Below are positions 22,210-31,768 of a stretch of DNA of 64,000 bases, piece by piece. Position 1 is the first letter of the stretch; each line of letters opens with the position of its first letter. Source of the stretch: Viridibacillus arenosi (GTDB lineage Bacteria > Bacillota > Bacilli > Bacillales_A > Planococcaceae). Where the stretch lies: positions 1-64,000 of the forward strand of contig NZ_MSPW01000004.1 in assembly GCF_001955655.1 (NCBI RefSeq), read 5' to 3'. The position numbers were made by a program, and so were the translations under genes. A model generated the notes under the pieces. That model searched no databases, was not told the DNA's origin, and worked only from the letters and a program-made list of their open reading frames with translations.

Positions 22210-24615
22210 TTGACAATAAATTTGGCAATTGTAATACCGTTTTTGATGGCAATACTTATTCCAATACTATATAGGCGTTTTACAAAACTACATATAGGTT
22301 GGCTTGTATTAGCCGTTCCTGTCATTATTTTTATAATGCTAGTTCGATTAGTCCCATTTGTGGCGGAAGGTCATACTTATTCTCATACGTATAATTGGAT
22401 TCCTTCTTTAGATATAAACTTTACAACATATTTAGATGGACTAAGTATGATTTTTGGACTTCTTATCACTGGTGTAGGTAGCTTAGTTATTTTATATTCC
22501 ATTTTCTATTTATCTGCTAAAGAATCCCTTCAACATTTTTACTGCTATTTACTCCTTTTTATGGGCGCTATGCTTGGCGTCGTATTTTCCGATAATTTAA
22601 TGGTGTTGTACGCTTTTTGGGAGCTTACAAGTGTTTCTTCATTCCTGCTTATTGCGTTTTGGCATCATCGTAAAGCTTCGCGTGCTGGTGCACAAAAAGC
22701 GATGCTTATTACAGTTACTGGCGGCGTTTCGATGCTTGTTGGTTTTATTATGTTGCATATGATGACGGGTTCATATAGTGTGCATGAAATCATACGTAAT
22801 GTAAGTGAATTCACGGACCATCAGCTGTTTATTCCTGCAATGATATTAATATTATTTGGAGCATTTACAAAATCTGCACAGTTCCCATTCCATATATGGT
22901 TGCCAGATGCGATGGAAGCACCAACGCCCGTTAGTGCATATTTACATTCAGCTACGATGGTGAAGGCTGGAATATACTTAGTTGCACGGTTAACGCCTAT
23001 TTTCGGTGGAGATGCGATTTGGTTTTGGCTTGTCACTGTAGCTGGGCTTGTGACGTTGTTCTGGGGTTCGTTTAATGCGGTGAAACAAACGGATTTAAAA
23101 GCATTACTCGCATTTTCAACCGTCAGTCAATTAGGACTTATTATGAGTTTGTTTGGTATGGGTTCAGTCGCCTTTAGGCTGGGTTATTCAGACTCTACTA
23201 TTATTTATACACAGGCAACTTTTGCTGCACTTTTCCATTTAGTAAACCACTCAACCTTTAAAGGTGCATTATTTATGATGGTTGGAATAGTGGATCACGA
23301 GCTAGGTACACGTGATGTACGGAGGCTTGGGGGCTTGATGTCACTAATGCCTCTGACGTTTACGGTCGCTGTCATTGGTAGTTTGTCGATGGCTGGAATG
23401 CCACCATTTAATGGCTTCTTAAGTAAAGAGATGTTCTTTGCGGCAGCGATTCATATGAGAGAACTTGATATCTTTTCAATTAGTAGTATAGGGATATTAT
23501 TCCCTGTTGTAGCTTGGATAGCGAGTATTTTCACATTTGTATATTGCATGATCATCATTTTTAAAACATTCTTTGGTAAACCTTATGAAAACAATGAGGG
23601 GAAACCTATTCACGAGGCACCAATAGGAATGCTTGTCTCTCCAATTATTTTATGTGTGCTTGTTGTAGGAATATTCGTTTTCCCAAATGTTCTTGGTCAA
23701 TACATTTTGAAACCTGCAATGGCAAGTATTTATCCGGGATTTGCTCCTGCTGATGTACTTACGCCAGAAATTCATGCTTGGCATGGTATTAATACGGAAT
23801 TACTCATGACGATAGGGGTCGTTATTGTTGGGGTAATGTTGTACAGGAAATTAAAAACGTGGAAGCCTGTGTATCGAATATTCCCATATCGTTTTTCGTT
23901 TAATGAACTGTTCAGGCATTTATTAGAGGTACTTGAAAGTGGTTCAAATAAGGTGACAACTAGTTATATGACGGGTTCACTAAGGAAATATGTCCTTTAT
24001 ATCTATTTATTTTTCATTTTAGCGGTTGGTGGCTATTTCTTATTTAGTGGTGGATTTGCGTATAGTAGTGCAAATGATGCGCCGGTTGAGATTTATGAGT
24101 TGATGTTAATCATTGTGATGTTGTTAGCTGGCATATCTATGCTTTTTGTTAAGTCACGATTAACGGCTACTTTATTAAACGGGGTTATTGGCTTCGGTGT
24201 ATCAATTTTCTTCGTTATTTTCCGAGCACCAGATCTCGCTTTGACACAGCTTATTGTGGAGTCCGTGACGACAGTGTTATTTTTACTTTGCTTTTCATTT
24301 TTACCAGAATGGAAACGAGAGGATTCTCCAAAATCAGTGAAGATAAGTAATGCAGTAGTCGCTGGTGCAGTAGGCGCGCTTGTAGTGGTGATGTCATTTG
24401 CAGTAATGTACTATGATGAATTTGATTCAATTTCTTCATATTTTGAGAATGCATACGAGCTAGCCGGAGGCGCCAATATCGTTAATACGATCTTAGGTGA
24501 TTTCCGTGGTTTTGATACGATGCTTGAAGTGGTGGTTCTCTTTATTGCCGGCTTAGGTGTTTATACACTGATTAAACTGAAGGCGAGAAAGGAGGATACA
24601 GACAATGAAAATTAA
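22210..24615 (+). CDS. mrpA: Na+/H+ antiporter subunit MrpA
   Basis: 801-aa, about 21-helix subunit related to complex I NuoL, with a C-terminal MrpB-like extension from about residue 600. Conserved proton-channel motifs include FWELTSVSSFLLI and AFTKSAQFPFHIWLPDAMEAPTPVSAYLHSATMVKAGIYLVAR. The start is TTG, supported by a perfect AAGGAGGT about 9 nt upstream. First gene of a complete seven-gene mrp operon; the complex expels Na+ in exchange for H+ and gives salt and alkali tolerance. Confidence 0.96.
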   Translation: MTINLAIVIPFLMAILIPILYRRFTKLHIGWLVLAVPVIIFIMLVRLVPFVAEGHTYSHTYNWIPSLDINFTTYLDGLSMIFGLLITGVGSLVILYSIFYLSAKESLQHFYCYLLLFMGAMLGVVFSDNLMVLYAFWELTSVSSFLLIAFWHHRKASRAGAQKAMLITVTGGVSMLVGFIMLHMMTGSYSVHEIIRNVSEFTDHQLFIPAMILILFGAFTKSAQFPFHIWLPDAMEAPTPVSAYLHSATMVKAGIYLVARLTPIFGGDAIWFWLVTVAGLVTLFWGSFNAVKQTDLKALLAFSTVSQLGLIMSLFGMGSVAFRLGYSDSTIIYTQATFAALFHLVNHSTFKGALFMMVGIVDHELGTRDVRRLGGLMSLMPLTFTVAVIGSLSMAGMPPFNGFLSKEMFFAAAIHMRELDIFSISSIGILFPVVAWIASIFTFVYCMIIIFKTFFGKPYENNEGKPIHEAPIGMLVSPIILCVLVVGIFVFPNVLGQYILKPAMASIYPGFAPADVLTPEIHAWHGINTELLMTIGVVIVGVMLYRKLKTWKPVYRIFPYRFSFNELFRHLLEVLESGSNKVTTSYMTGSLRKYVLYIYLFFILAVGGYFLFSGGFAYSSANDAPVEIYELMLIIVMLLAGISMLFVKSRLTATLLNGVIGFGVSIFFVIFRAPDLALTQLIVESVTTVLFLLCFSFLPEWKREDSPKSVKISNAVVAGAVGALVVVMSFAVMYYDEFDSISSYFENAYELAGGANIVNTILGDFRGFDTMLEVVVLFIAGLGVYTLIKLKARKEDTDNEN

Positions 24616-25027
24616 TGATGTAATTTTGCGGACGGTAACAAAAATTGTCGTCTTTATCATTTTGACATTGTCCGTTTATTTATTCTTCTCAGGGCATTAT
24701 TCTCCAGGTGGAGGCTTTATCGGGGGGCTAGTACTTGCATCTGCAATTGTATTAATGTACTTAACTTCAGATATTGAGACAGTGCATAAAGGTATGCCGT
24801 TTGATTTTAAATTAGTTGCAGCACTGGGCGTGTTGATAGCTACAGGGACGGGTTTTGCCTCAGTCATTTTCGGCAAAGATTTCATGACACAGGCTGCTAT
24901 GAAATTGAATTTACCGATTTTTGGTGAAACGGAATTAGCCTCTGTTGTATTATTTGAAGCAGGTGTGGCAATGACCGTTATTGGTGTCGTTGTTACCATA
25001 ATTTTAAGCATAAGTGAGGATGAGTAG
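24605..25027 (+). CDS. mrpB: Na+/H+ antiporter subunit MrpB
   Basis: 140-aa, four-helix subunit. Conserved GHYSPGGGFIGGLVLASAIVLMYL segment near residues 30-53. Its start overlaps the end of mrpA by 11 bp, indicating coupled translation. Required for assembly of the hetero-oligomeric antiporter. Confidence 0.95.
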   Translation: MKINDVILRTVTKIVVFIILTLSVYLFFSGHYSPGGGFIGGLVLASAIVLMYLTSDIETVHKGMPFDFKLVAALGVLIATGTGFASVIFGKDFMTQAAMKLNLPIFGETELASVVLFEAGVAMTVIGVVVTIILSISEDE

Positions 25028-25030
25028 ACG

Positions 25031-25369
25031 ATGGAAACATTAATGATTTTATTAATCGGTGTGCTAATTGCAGTCGCTACGTATTTAATCCTCTCGAAAA
25101 ATTTGATCCGAGTGATTTTAGGAACTGCTGTATTATCGCATGCAGTCCATTTATTAATATTAACAATTGCCGGTGTTAAAAAGGGTAATGTACCGCTGTT
25201 GGAAGAAGCTGAAGCTCCGTATACAGATGCACTGCCACAGGCATTAATTTTAACAGCAATTGTTATTAGCTTTGCTGTGACAGCTTTTGTTTTGGTACTA
25301 GCTTATCGCACATATCAATCCAATGGAACAGATGACTTGGAAGGATTGCGGGGGCCAGAGAATGAATAA
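25031..25369 (+). CDS. mrpC: Na+/H+ antiporter subunit MrpC
   Basis: 112-aa, three-helix subunit homologous to complex I NuoK. It includes LIRVILGTAVLSHAVHLLIL and the TDALPQALILTAIVISFAVTAFVL helix with the conserved acidic region. It starts 3 bp after mrpB. Confidence 0.95.
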   Translation: METLMILLIGVLIAVATYLILSKNLIRVILGTAVLSHAVHLLILTIAGVKKGNVPLLEEAEAPYTDALPQALILTAIVISFAVTAFVLVLAYRTYQSNGTDDLEGLRGPENE

Positions 25370-26843
25370 CATTGTAGTAATTCCTTTAATTTTACCAATT
25401 ATGCTTGGTATCGCACTCGTGTTTTTACGTCCATATGTGAAGACACAACGTGTGATTAGTCTGTTGACGATGGTAGCAATAGCTATTGTAAGTGTGATAA
25501 TGCTTGGAAGAATTCAAGAGACGGGTATTATGCGACTTGATTTTGGTGGTTGGAAGCCACCGTTCGGTATTTTATTTGTTGCAGATTCTTTTGCTGTATT
25601 ACTTGTATTAACAACGAGTATTGTGACAGCCATTTGTTTGCTTTATGCGTTTTCGTCTATTGGTGAGAAACGAGAAAACATGTTTTTTTATCCGTTCGTG
25701 TTATTACTAGTAGCGGGTGTAAATGGTTCCTTTTTAACAGGAGATATTTTTAATTTATTTGTTTGTTTTGAAGTGATGTTGTTGGCATCGTATGTACTTA
25801 TTACGCTTGGTGGGGAAAAGGCACAGCTACGTGAATCATTAAAATATGTACTAATAAATGTATTGGCTTCTTGGTTTTTCTTAGTAGCACTTGCGTATTT
25901 ATACGGCACATTAGGAACATTGAATATGGCGCATTTAGCAGAGCGAGTTGCTGAAGCTGGGCAAGACCCTATTTTGACGACAATAGCGTTACTTTTTCTA
26001 GTTGTCTTTGCATTAAAAGCTGGTCTACTGTTATTTTTCTGGTTGCCAGGTTCATATAGTGTGCCTCCTACTGCTGTGGCAGCTTTGTTTGGAGCTCTTC
26101 TAACAAAGGTTGGGATTTATGCCTTGTTCCGTATGTTCACACTTATTTTCATACATCAGCCGGAAGTGACGCATATGCTCATTAAAGGTATGGCAGCGGT
26201 GACGATCATTGCTGGTTGTTTAGGGGCTTTAGCGTATAAAGATATACGCCAAATTGTTGCGTATAATGTTGTGATTGCTGTGGGCTTTGTATTAATTGGA
26301 CTTAGCGTTTCGACAGAAGCGGCTTTTGAAGGAGCCATTTATTATTTAATGCACGATATGATAGCGAAGGCTATGCTGTTCTTACTTGCTGGTACGATGA
26401 TTTACTTAACTGGAGAAAAGCGCTTTGACAAGATGAGTGGTTTGATAAGAAATTACCCTGTTTTGGGTTGGATGTTCTTTGTTGTAATGGTATCACTTGC
26501 TGGGATTCCACCTCTTAGCGGATTTGTAGGCAAGGTACTTATTGGGCAAGGACTGATTGAGACAGGTTCATACGTATTATTAGCACTGGCATTTATATCA
26601 AGTGTTGTTGTGTTGTATTCATTATTACGTATCTTCTTAAATGCTATTTTTGGCGAAACAATTATAAGTATTGAAGATGAAACGCCTTTGCCGAAAAGAA
26701 TGCTTACTCCAATTGTATTATTTGCAATTTGCACGATTGCACTTGGCTTTGGAGCAGAGGGGTTGTCCAGTTATGTAAGTGATGCGGCAAATACTTTAGC
26801 TAACCCATCAATTTATATTGATGCAGTGCTCGGCGGAAAATAA
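25362..26843 (+). CDS. mrpD: Na+/H+ antiporter subunit MrpD
   Basis: 493-aa, 14-helix subunit homologous to complex I NuoN/NuoM. Visible motifs are the NLFVCFEVMLLASYVLITLGG helix with the key Glu, LFFWLPGSYSVPPTAVAALFGALLTKVGIYALFR, and SLAGIPPLSGFVGK. The ATG at 25362 overlaps the last 8 bp of mrpC; the longer frame from 25323 lies inside mrpC and is rejected. Confidence 0.95.
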   Translation: MNNIVVIPLILPIMLGIALVFLRPYVKTQRVISLLTMVAIAIVSVIMLGRIQETGIMRLDFGGWKPPFGILFVADSFAVLLVLTTSIVTAICLLYAFSSIGEKRENMFFYPFVLLLVAGVNGSFLTGDIFNLFVCFEVMLLASYVLITLGGEKAQLRESLKYVLINVLASWFFLVALAYLYGTLGTLNMAHLAERVAEAGQDPILTTIALLFLVVFALKAGLLLFFWLPGSYSVPPTAVAALFGALLTKVGIYALFRMFTLIFIHQPEVTHMLIKGMAAVTIIAGCLGALAYKDIRQIVAYNVVIAVGFVLIGLSVSTEAAFEGAIYYLMHDMIAKAMLFLLAGTMIYLTGEKRFDKMSGLIRNYPVLGWMFFVVMVSLAGIPPLSGFVGKVLIGQGLIETGSYVLLALAFISSVVVLYSLLRIFLNAIFGETIISIEDETPLPKRMLTPIVLFAICTIALGFGAEGLSSYVSDAANTLANPSIYIDAVLGGK

Positions 26844-26864
26844 GAAGGAAAGAGGTGAGACGTG

Positions 26865-27347
26865 ATGCCCGCACAGTTTTTATTGAATATATTTATCGCG
26901 GTGCTATGGATGTTATTGAAAGATGAAGATGCCCCGTATTTCTCTACATTTATGACGGGATTTGTTGTTGGAATCGGAATATTGTATTTGATGCATCGCT
27001 TTTTTGGAACTCAATTTTACTTAAAAAGATTGTTTGCACTCATTAAATTGCTGTTTCTTTTTATATGGGAACTGTTATTATCTAGCGAGCTTGTTTTAAA
27101 GCAGATTTGTAGTCCAAAGTTGAAGATAAAGCCTGGGATTTTCACATATAAAACAGCCTTAAATGGTGATTTGGAAATTACTACTCTTTCAATTTTATTA
27201 ACGCTGACCCCTGGTTCGGTTGTGATGGAAATATCGCCAGAAGGAGACCTTTTCTACATTCATGCAATGGATTTGGAAAAGTCAAAGGCAGATGTACTAC
27301 GCTCAATTGGTAACTTTGAGAAAGCAATTATGGAGGTGACACGCTAA
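26865..27347 (+). CDS. mrpE: Na+/H+ antiporter subunit MrpE
   Basis: 160-aa subunit with two or three N-terminal helices and a cytoplasmic tail. Conserved TLLTLTPGSVVMEIS-like core appears as ILLTLTPGSVVMEISPEGD, and HAMDLEKS follows. AGAGGTGAGA lies 5-14 nt upstream of GTG 26862 and ATG 26865; the ATG has the better spacing. Its stop overlaps mrpF (TAATG). Confidence 0.94.
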   Translation: MPAQFLLNIFIAVLWMLLKDEDAPYFSTFMTGFVVGIGILYLMHRFFGTQFYLKRLFALIKLLFLFIWELLLSSELVLKQICSPKLKIKPGIFTYKTALNGDLEITTLSILLTLTPGSVVMEISPEGDLFYIHAMDLEKSKADVLRSIGNFEKAIMEVTR

Positions 27348-27631
27348 TGAAGGAGACGATATTACTCATTTCACTAACATTATTTGCATTGACGATTATG
27401 GTTGCGTTTTACAGAGTTTTACGTGGTCCTTCAATGCCAGATCGCGTAGTAGGTCTTGATATGATTGGTGTTAATTTGCTTTCGATGATAGCGATTATTT
27501 CAATTGTATTGAAGACGAAGGCATTTCTAGAGGTTATTTTGATTTTGGGAATTCTGTCGTTCATTGGGACGATTGCATTTTCAAAATATCTAGAGAGGGG
27601 CACTATAGTTGAACGTAAATCCGATCATTGA
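27347..27631 (+). CDS. mrpF: Na+/H+ antiporter subunit MrpF
   Basis: 94-aa, three-helix subunit. The conserved FYRVLRGPSMPDRVVGLDMIGVNLL segment carries the Asp needed for transport in homologues. It starts within the mrpE stop codon. Confidence 0.95.
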   Translation: MKETILLISLTLFALTIMVAFYRVLRGPSMPDRVVGLDMIGVNLLSMIAIISIVLKTKAFLEVILILGILSFIGTIAFSKYLERGTIVERKSDH

Positions 27632-27980
27632 GTGGGTAGGTGTGTTATTGATTTTAGGTGGTAGTCTGATGAGTTTAATTAGCGCATTTGGTTTGCTTCG
27701 CTTGCCAGATGTGTATACTCGTTCACATGCAGCCACGAAGAGTTCAACATTAGCTGTACTACTATCGCTTCTTGGTGCGTTCTTATACTTTTGGGCGCAT
27801 GAAGGCTATATAAGTGTTCGTTTAATACTTGGTATTGTATTTGTGTTTTTAACAGCTCCTGTAGCAGGACATTTGATTACTCGTGCTGCGTATCGTTCAG
27901 GTGTTGAGTTATCGGAGTCTTCGGATGATGATGAACTTGAGGATGTCTTGTTCCCTGAAGGGCGCAATAAGGGGAGTTAG
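27609..27980 (+). CDS. mrpG: Na+/H+ antiporter subunit MrpG
   Basis: 123-aa, three-helix subunit. The conserved FGLLRLPDVYTRSHAATKSSTLAVLLSL segment identifies it. TTG start with GAGGGG about 9 nt upstream; it overlaps mrpF by 23 bp. The acidic C-terminus (SESSDDDELEDV) is typical. It is the last gene before the operon terminator. Confidence 0.94.
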   Translation: MNVNPIIEWVGVLLILGGSLMSLISAFGLLRLPDVYTRSHAATKSSTLAVLLSLLGAFLYFWAHEGYISVRLILGIVFVFLTAPVAGHLITRAAYRSGVELSESSDDDELEDVLFPEGRNKGS

Positions 27981-28002
27981 GAATTGAGTTTTATAGGAAG
28001 CG

Positions 28003-28048
28003 AAAGGCTATCTGATTAAGTGGAATTGCTTAATTAGATAGCCTTTTT
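28003..28048 (+). terminator. Terminator of the mrp operon
   Basis: AAAGGCTATCTGATTAAG / CTTAATTAGATAGCCTTT stem with 8-nt loop and T run, 22 nt after mrpG. Confidence 0.92.
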
Positions 28049-28098
28049 AATGTATTAGATGCTAGAGCTCTACCTATAGATTAAATGTTTTCTCTACA

Positions 28099-28806
28099 TT
28101 ATTCGTCCTCATAACGAAGCATTCGGTACCCGACACGTACATGAGTTTGAATATACTTTGGGTTTGCAGGATTCTCTTCAATTTTCTTGCGTAAAGTTGC
28201 CATGAAAACCCGCAAACTGGGTACATCAGATGGTAATACTTGTTGCCAAACTTCTTTCAATAGAAAATTGTGCGTCAATACTTTTCCAACATGTTTGGCC
28301 AATACGACCAATAATTTGTACTCAATTGGTGTAAGGTGAATTTCTTCTCCACGAATAAATACGGTGTTAGCTAAATAGTCAATTTTCAAATTACCATTAG
28401 TAAATATGGGAAGTTCCATATCTAGAAGACTGTCTTTTTTTACTCTCCTAAGAGCTACCCGAATTCGAGCAAGTAGTTCATCTACGCTAAATGGTTTCGT
28501 CACATAATCATCTGCCCCTGCATCGAGAGCGTGAATTTTATCATGCTCCTCACCACGTGCGCTGACAATAATAATTGGAGTTTGGGACCATCCACGAATT
28601 TTATTAATCACTTCAATGCCATCCATATCTGGTAGGCCAAGATCAAGAATAATTACATCTGGTGGCATTGAAAGTACCTTTTGCAATGCTGATTTACCAT
28701 CAATAGCAATATCGTATTCATAGCCTTGCGTACTCAATGTCATTTTAATCAAATTTCCAATTGCTTTATCATCTTCTATAACAAGAATTCGGTTATTCAT
28801 TGACAT
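28099..28806 (-). CDS. kdpE: Response regulator KdpE
   Basis: 235-aa OmpR/PhoB-type regulator. The receiver domain has IEDD at the N-terminus, the phospho-acceptor in VIILDLGLPDMDG and the KPF Lys motif in DDYVTKPFSVDEL. The winged-helix output domain ends ANPKYIQTHVRVGYRML. It activates kdpFABC when phosphorylated by KdpD. The ATG at 28806 overlaps the kdpD stop by 14 bp and has AAGGAG 6 nt upstream; the longer frame from 28830 begins inside kdpD before this ribosome binding site. Confidence 0.94.
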   Translation of the reverse strand: MSMNNRILVIEDDKAIGNLIKMTLSTQGYEYDIAIDGKSALQKVLSMPPDVIILDLGLPDMDGIEVINKIRGWSQTPIIIVSARGEEHDKIHALDAGADDYVTKPFSVDELLARIRVALRRVKKDSLLDMELPIFTNGNLKIDYLANTVFIRGEEIHLTPIEYKLLVVLAKHVGKVLTHNFLLKEVWQQVLPSDVPSLRVFMATLRKKIEENPANPKYIQTHVRVGYRMLRYEDE

Positions 28807-31504
28807 TGACAACTCCTTTTTGAAGTACAAAACTAAAAACGGTACCTTTTGGTTTATTGTCTGAAACAGTTAATTTACTATCGTGTACTCTTAGGATGGT
28901 TTGGCATAGTGCTAAGCCGAGCCCTAGACCCCTTCGGCTATCACTACGATAATTTTTCCCTATTGTAAAAGGTTCAAATAGTCGTGTTTTTAGAGCATCA
29001 TCAATGCCAGGTCCATTATCGCTAATACTTATATGCACATAGTCTCCCTGCTCCTTTGCAGATAAGATAATCTCACTTCCTGCTGGAGTATATGTCAGTG
29101 CATTATCAATAATATTGATAATCACTTGAATGATAAGTCGTGCATCCATCACAGCAAATAACAAGTCTGGCTCGACATGACAATGAATTTGATGTGTATG
29201 TTCATTACGAACTACATGCATGAGCGCCTCTTGTATAATATCTTCAACAAGTTCAGGTCTCATCTCAATCGCAAGTTGCCCATCATCTAGCTTTGAAACG
29301 GCAAGCAAATTCTCTACCATTTGTACAAGCCATTTTGAGTTGCTGTAAATATCTTGGTATAGCTGTTTTTTTTGCATATCGTCAATTTGGCTGCTTTTGG
29401 TTAATAATATATCAGCATTACCTGAAATACTCGTAAGTGGCGTCCTTAAATCGTGGGAGATGGCACGTAAAAAGTTTGCTCGCATTTGCTCAAGTTCAGC
29501 TTCCCGTGTAACTTGCTCATTGGATTTCTGTAAATACCATTTATCAATGGCAAACGAAAAATCATTCATAATCGCATGCAGAATATGTCGTTCAAAGGCA
29601 GGTAGTGGTGTTTCTTTCGACAACATAATACCAATTACTCCTTTGACATCATCACCAGAAAGAACTGGTAAATAATAAGAACTTGCTCCAGGAAACGTAT
29701 CAGTAGAAACACCAGCTACCTGCTTATTATTGGAAACCCATGTTACTACAGCACGCTCGTTTCGATTATTAAATAGATTTTCCAACTCTTTATTTTTTGA
29801 ATTAGTCATCACATCGGTTGGGAAAAATGATGTTTTCATAATCTGTTGATTGTTTATCTCAAAAAACATCGCTGGCTTTTCGACAAGCTTTACAACTTGT
29901 GACATACCCTCTGTAACAATTTCTTGTAACGATTTTGCTTGTTGTAGCTTACGGTTAGTTTCAAGCAAAACCTCCATTCGGTAAGACTTTTGTACAGCAC
30001 CGAGAGCTTGTTTTTTTACTTTCCTAGTCAAACTACTTGTGATTATCCCAGAGATGAACATGATGAAAAATGTCATAGGATAATCTCTGTTGTATGCTTC
30101 AAATGAGAACCTTGGTTCAGTGAATATAAAATTGAAAATAAGAACGGCCATCAATGAACTAATTATGCTAAATACCCAGCTTGTCGACCAAATGGCAAGT
30201 ATTAACACGCCTAAAATGTATATTGTTATGATATTGGCTTCACTTACGCCTATTCGTGCAAAGAACAAACCAATTAAGGATGCCAAGCTAAAAACGAATA
30301 GCATTTTTAGTAAGTCATACCAATTGAATTTTAGTTGTGATCGTACATCTGGGAAACGTATTGATTCGTTTTCTTGGTCAGGTACTATATACATAGCTAA
30401 ATTAGGCACAAATTCGTTGAGCCGATCTCCGATTTTTGAATTAGGTTTCCACCACTGTTTTTTTGTAGTTGTTCTACCGATAACGAGTTTTGTAACACCA
30501 CTCATTTGAGCATAATTGGCTAGTGCTGCAGCAACATCATCTTCTTGTACAGTCACTATATGGCCTCCAAGTTGCTCCGTTAGTTTAATATGCTGCTGTA
30601 ACCTTTCTAAATTAACCTCGTTTTCATCCTTCATTTCTTTGTTATGTACATAAAGTGCAGTGAATTTTCCGTGTAAGGCTTGAGCAAGTCTCGCTGCAGT
30701 TCGGATTACTTTCGCATTTGTAGGTGAACTACTGATACCTACTAAAATATGTTCCTCAATTTGAGAGGTATGGAACAGTGAACAGCTTTCCTGCGTTTTC
30801 TGATAATCAATTGTATCGGCAGTCCTGCGCAAAGCTATTTCGCGGAGTGCTATTAAGTTAGCTTTTTGAAAAAAATGTTGCATTGCTTTTTCAGCCTGTT
30901 GAGTGTGATAAATTTTGCCTTCTTTTAATCTTTGAATTAGATCATCAGGCTCAATATCTACGAGTTTTATTTGTGTAGCATTATCAATCAGATAATCTGG
31001 AATACGTTCATTTACTTTTACACCCGTAATTTCTTCAACCAAATCATGAAGACTCTCAATATGTTGGATATTAACAGTTGTATAAACATGAATTCCTTTT
31101 GCTAATAATTCTTGAACATCACCGAATCGTTTTAAATGGCGCATTGTTGGAACATTTGTATGCGCTAGTTCATCAACCAGTACAAGATCAGGTTTACATT
31201 CAAGCACTGCATCTATATCCAGTTCTTCAAATGACTTTCCTTTATAGTGAATCTTTTTGGTAGGAACCATCTCAAGTCCGTCGAGCAAAGCAGCTGTTTC
31301 TGGTCGGGGATGTGGTTCAACATAGCCAACAACTACATCCAAACCTAGCTTTTTTGCTTGATGGGCAGTATCGAGCATTGAATATGTTTTTCCTACTCCA
31401 GCAGCATACCCAAGAAATATCTTCAGGCTCCCCGATGCTTCTTTTGATTCCTGTCTTTTTACCTTAGCTAAAATAGCATCGGGATTAGGGCGCGTGTATT
31501 CCAT
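28793..31504 (-). CDS. kdpD: Sensor histidine kinase KdpD
   Basis: 903-aa full-length KdpD. The N-terminal KdpD domain has a Walker A GYAAGVGKT (32-40) and DLVLVDELAHTN. A UspA domain follows at about 245-370 (HILVGISSSPTNAKVIRTAARLA ... LVIGRTT). Then come four membrane helices (DUF4118, about 395-500), a GAF-like region, and the kinase with RAISHDLRTPLTSISGNAD (His684) and HATPase motifs NIIDNALTYTP and GPGIDD. It senses low K+ and osmotic state. AGAAGGAGGTGA is 9 nt before the ATG. Operon kdpD-kdpE, divergent from kdpFABC. Confidence 0.96.
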   Translation of the reverse strand: MEYTRPNPDAILAKVKRQESKEASGSLKIFLGYAAGVGKTYSMLDTAHQAKKLGLDVVVGYVEPHPRPETAALLDGLEMVPTKKIHYKGKSFEELDIDAVLECKPDLVLVDELAHTNVPTMRHLKRFGDVQELLAKGIHVYTTVNIQHIESLHDLVEEITGVKVNERIPDYLIDNATQIKLVDIEPDDLIQRLKEGKIYHTQQAEKAMQHFFQKANLIALREIALRRTADTIDYQKTQESCSLFHTSQIEEHILVGISSSPTNAKVIRTAARLAQALHGKFTALYVHNKEMKDENEVNLERLQQHIKLTEQLGGHIVTVQEDDVAAALANYAQMSGVTKLVIGRTTTKKQWWKPNSKIGDRLNEFVPNLAMYIVPDQENESIRFPDVRSQLKFNWYDLLKMLFVFSLASLIGLFFARIGVSEANIITIYILGVLILAIWSTSWVFSIISSLMAVLIFNFIFTEPRFSFEAYNRDYPMTFFIMFISGIITSSLTRKVKKQALGAVQKSYRMEVLLETNRKLQQAKSLQEIVTEGMSQVVKLVEKPAMFFEINNQQIMKTSFFPTDVMTNSKNKELENLFNNRNERAVVTWVSNNKQVAGVSTDTFPGASSYYLPVLSGDDVKGVIGIMLSKETPLPAFERHILHAIMNDFSFAIDKWYLQKSNEQVTREAELEQMRANFLRAISHDLRTPLTSISGNADILLTKSSQIDDMQKKQLYQDIYSNSKWLVQMVENLLAVSKLDDGQLAIEMRPELVEDIIQEALMHVVRNEHTHQIHCHVEPDLLFAVMDARLIIQVIINIIDNALTYTPAGSEIILSAKEQGDYVHISISDNGPGIDDALKTRLFEPFTIGKNYRSDSRRGLGLGLALCQTILRVHDSKLTVSDNKPKGTVFSFVLQKGVVNVNE

Positions 31505-31550
31505 CCATCTTCACCTCCTTCTTATTATAGCCCCAACTAGCATTAAGACA

Positions 31551-31573
31551 GTATTAAGATTGAATCTTAATAC
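31551..31573. promoter_or_regulatory. Candidate KdpE operator
   Basis: GTATTAAGAT and its exact reverse complement ATCTTAATAC separated by TGA, in the divergent kdpD/kdpF intergenic region. Related words flank it (CATTAAGA at 31541, TTTTAATAC near 31576). Its position and symmetry suit a KdpE dimer site. Confidence 0.65.
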
Positions 31574-31666
31574 CATTTTAATACAATTAGCTCTTTTTCT
31601 AACACTACATTAATTTTAACTGCATTATGATTATCCATGAAATCAATAGAAGGAGTGATTGACTTG

Positions 31667-31756
31667 ATGGATTTATATATGGTCATTGCATTAATCCTAA
31701 GTTTTGCTAGTCTCTATTCGCTAACGGCTTGGTGTTACAAGCAAGTAGACAATTAA
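31667..31756 (+). CDS. 29-aa membrane protein of the kdp operon
   Basis: 29-residue ORF with one hydrophobic helix, starting MDLYMVIALILSFASLYSLT and ending CYKQVDN. GAAGGAGTG lies about 8 nt before the ATG at 31667 (an adjacent in-frame TTG at 31664 is possible). It ends 12 bp before kdpF, so it is the first gene of the kdp operon. Similar one-helix ORFs ending in an aromatic-x-Cys-charged tail lie near kdpF in other bacteria as I recall, but no function is assigned. Confidence 0.6.
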   Translation: MDLYMVIALILSFASLYSLTAWCYKQVDN

Positions 31757-31768
31757 GGGGGTCTCATT

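Noticed and set aside
31505-31666. c-di-AMP riboswitch upstream of kdpFABC
   Set aside because: Some Bacillales have one here, but the available 160 bp holds only the inverted repeat and promoter; the conserved ydaO core was not found.
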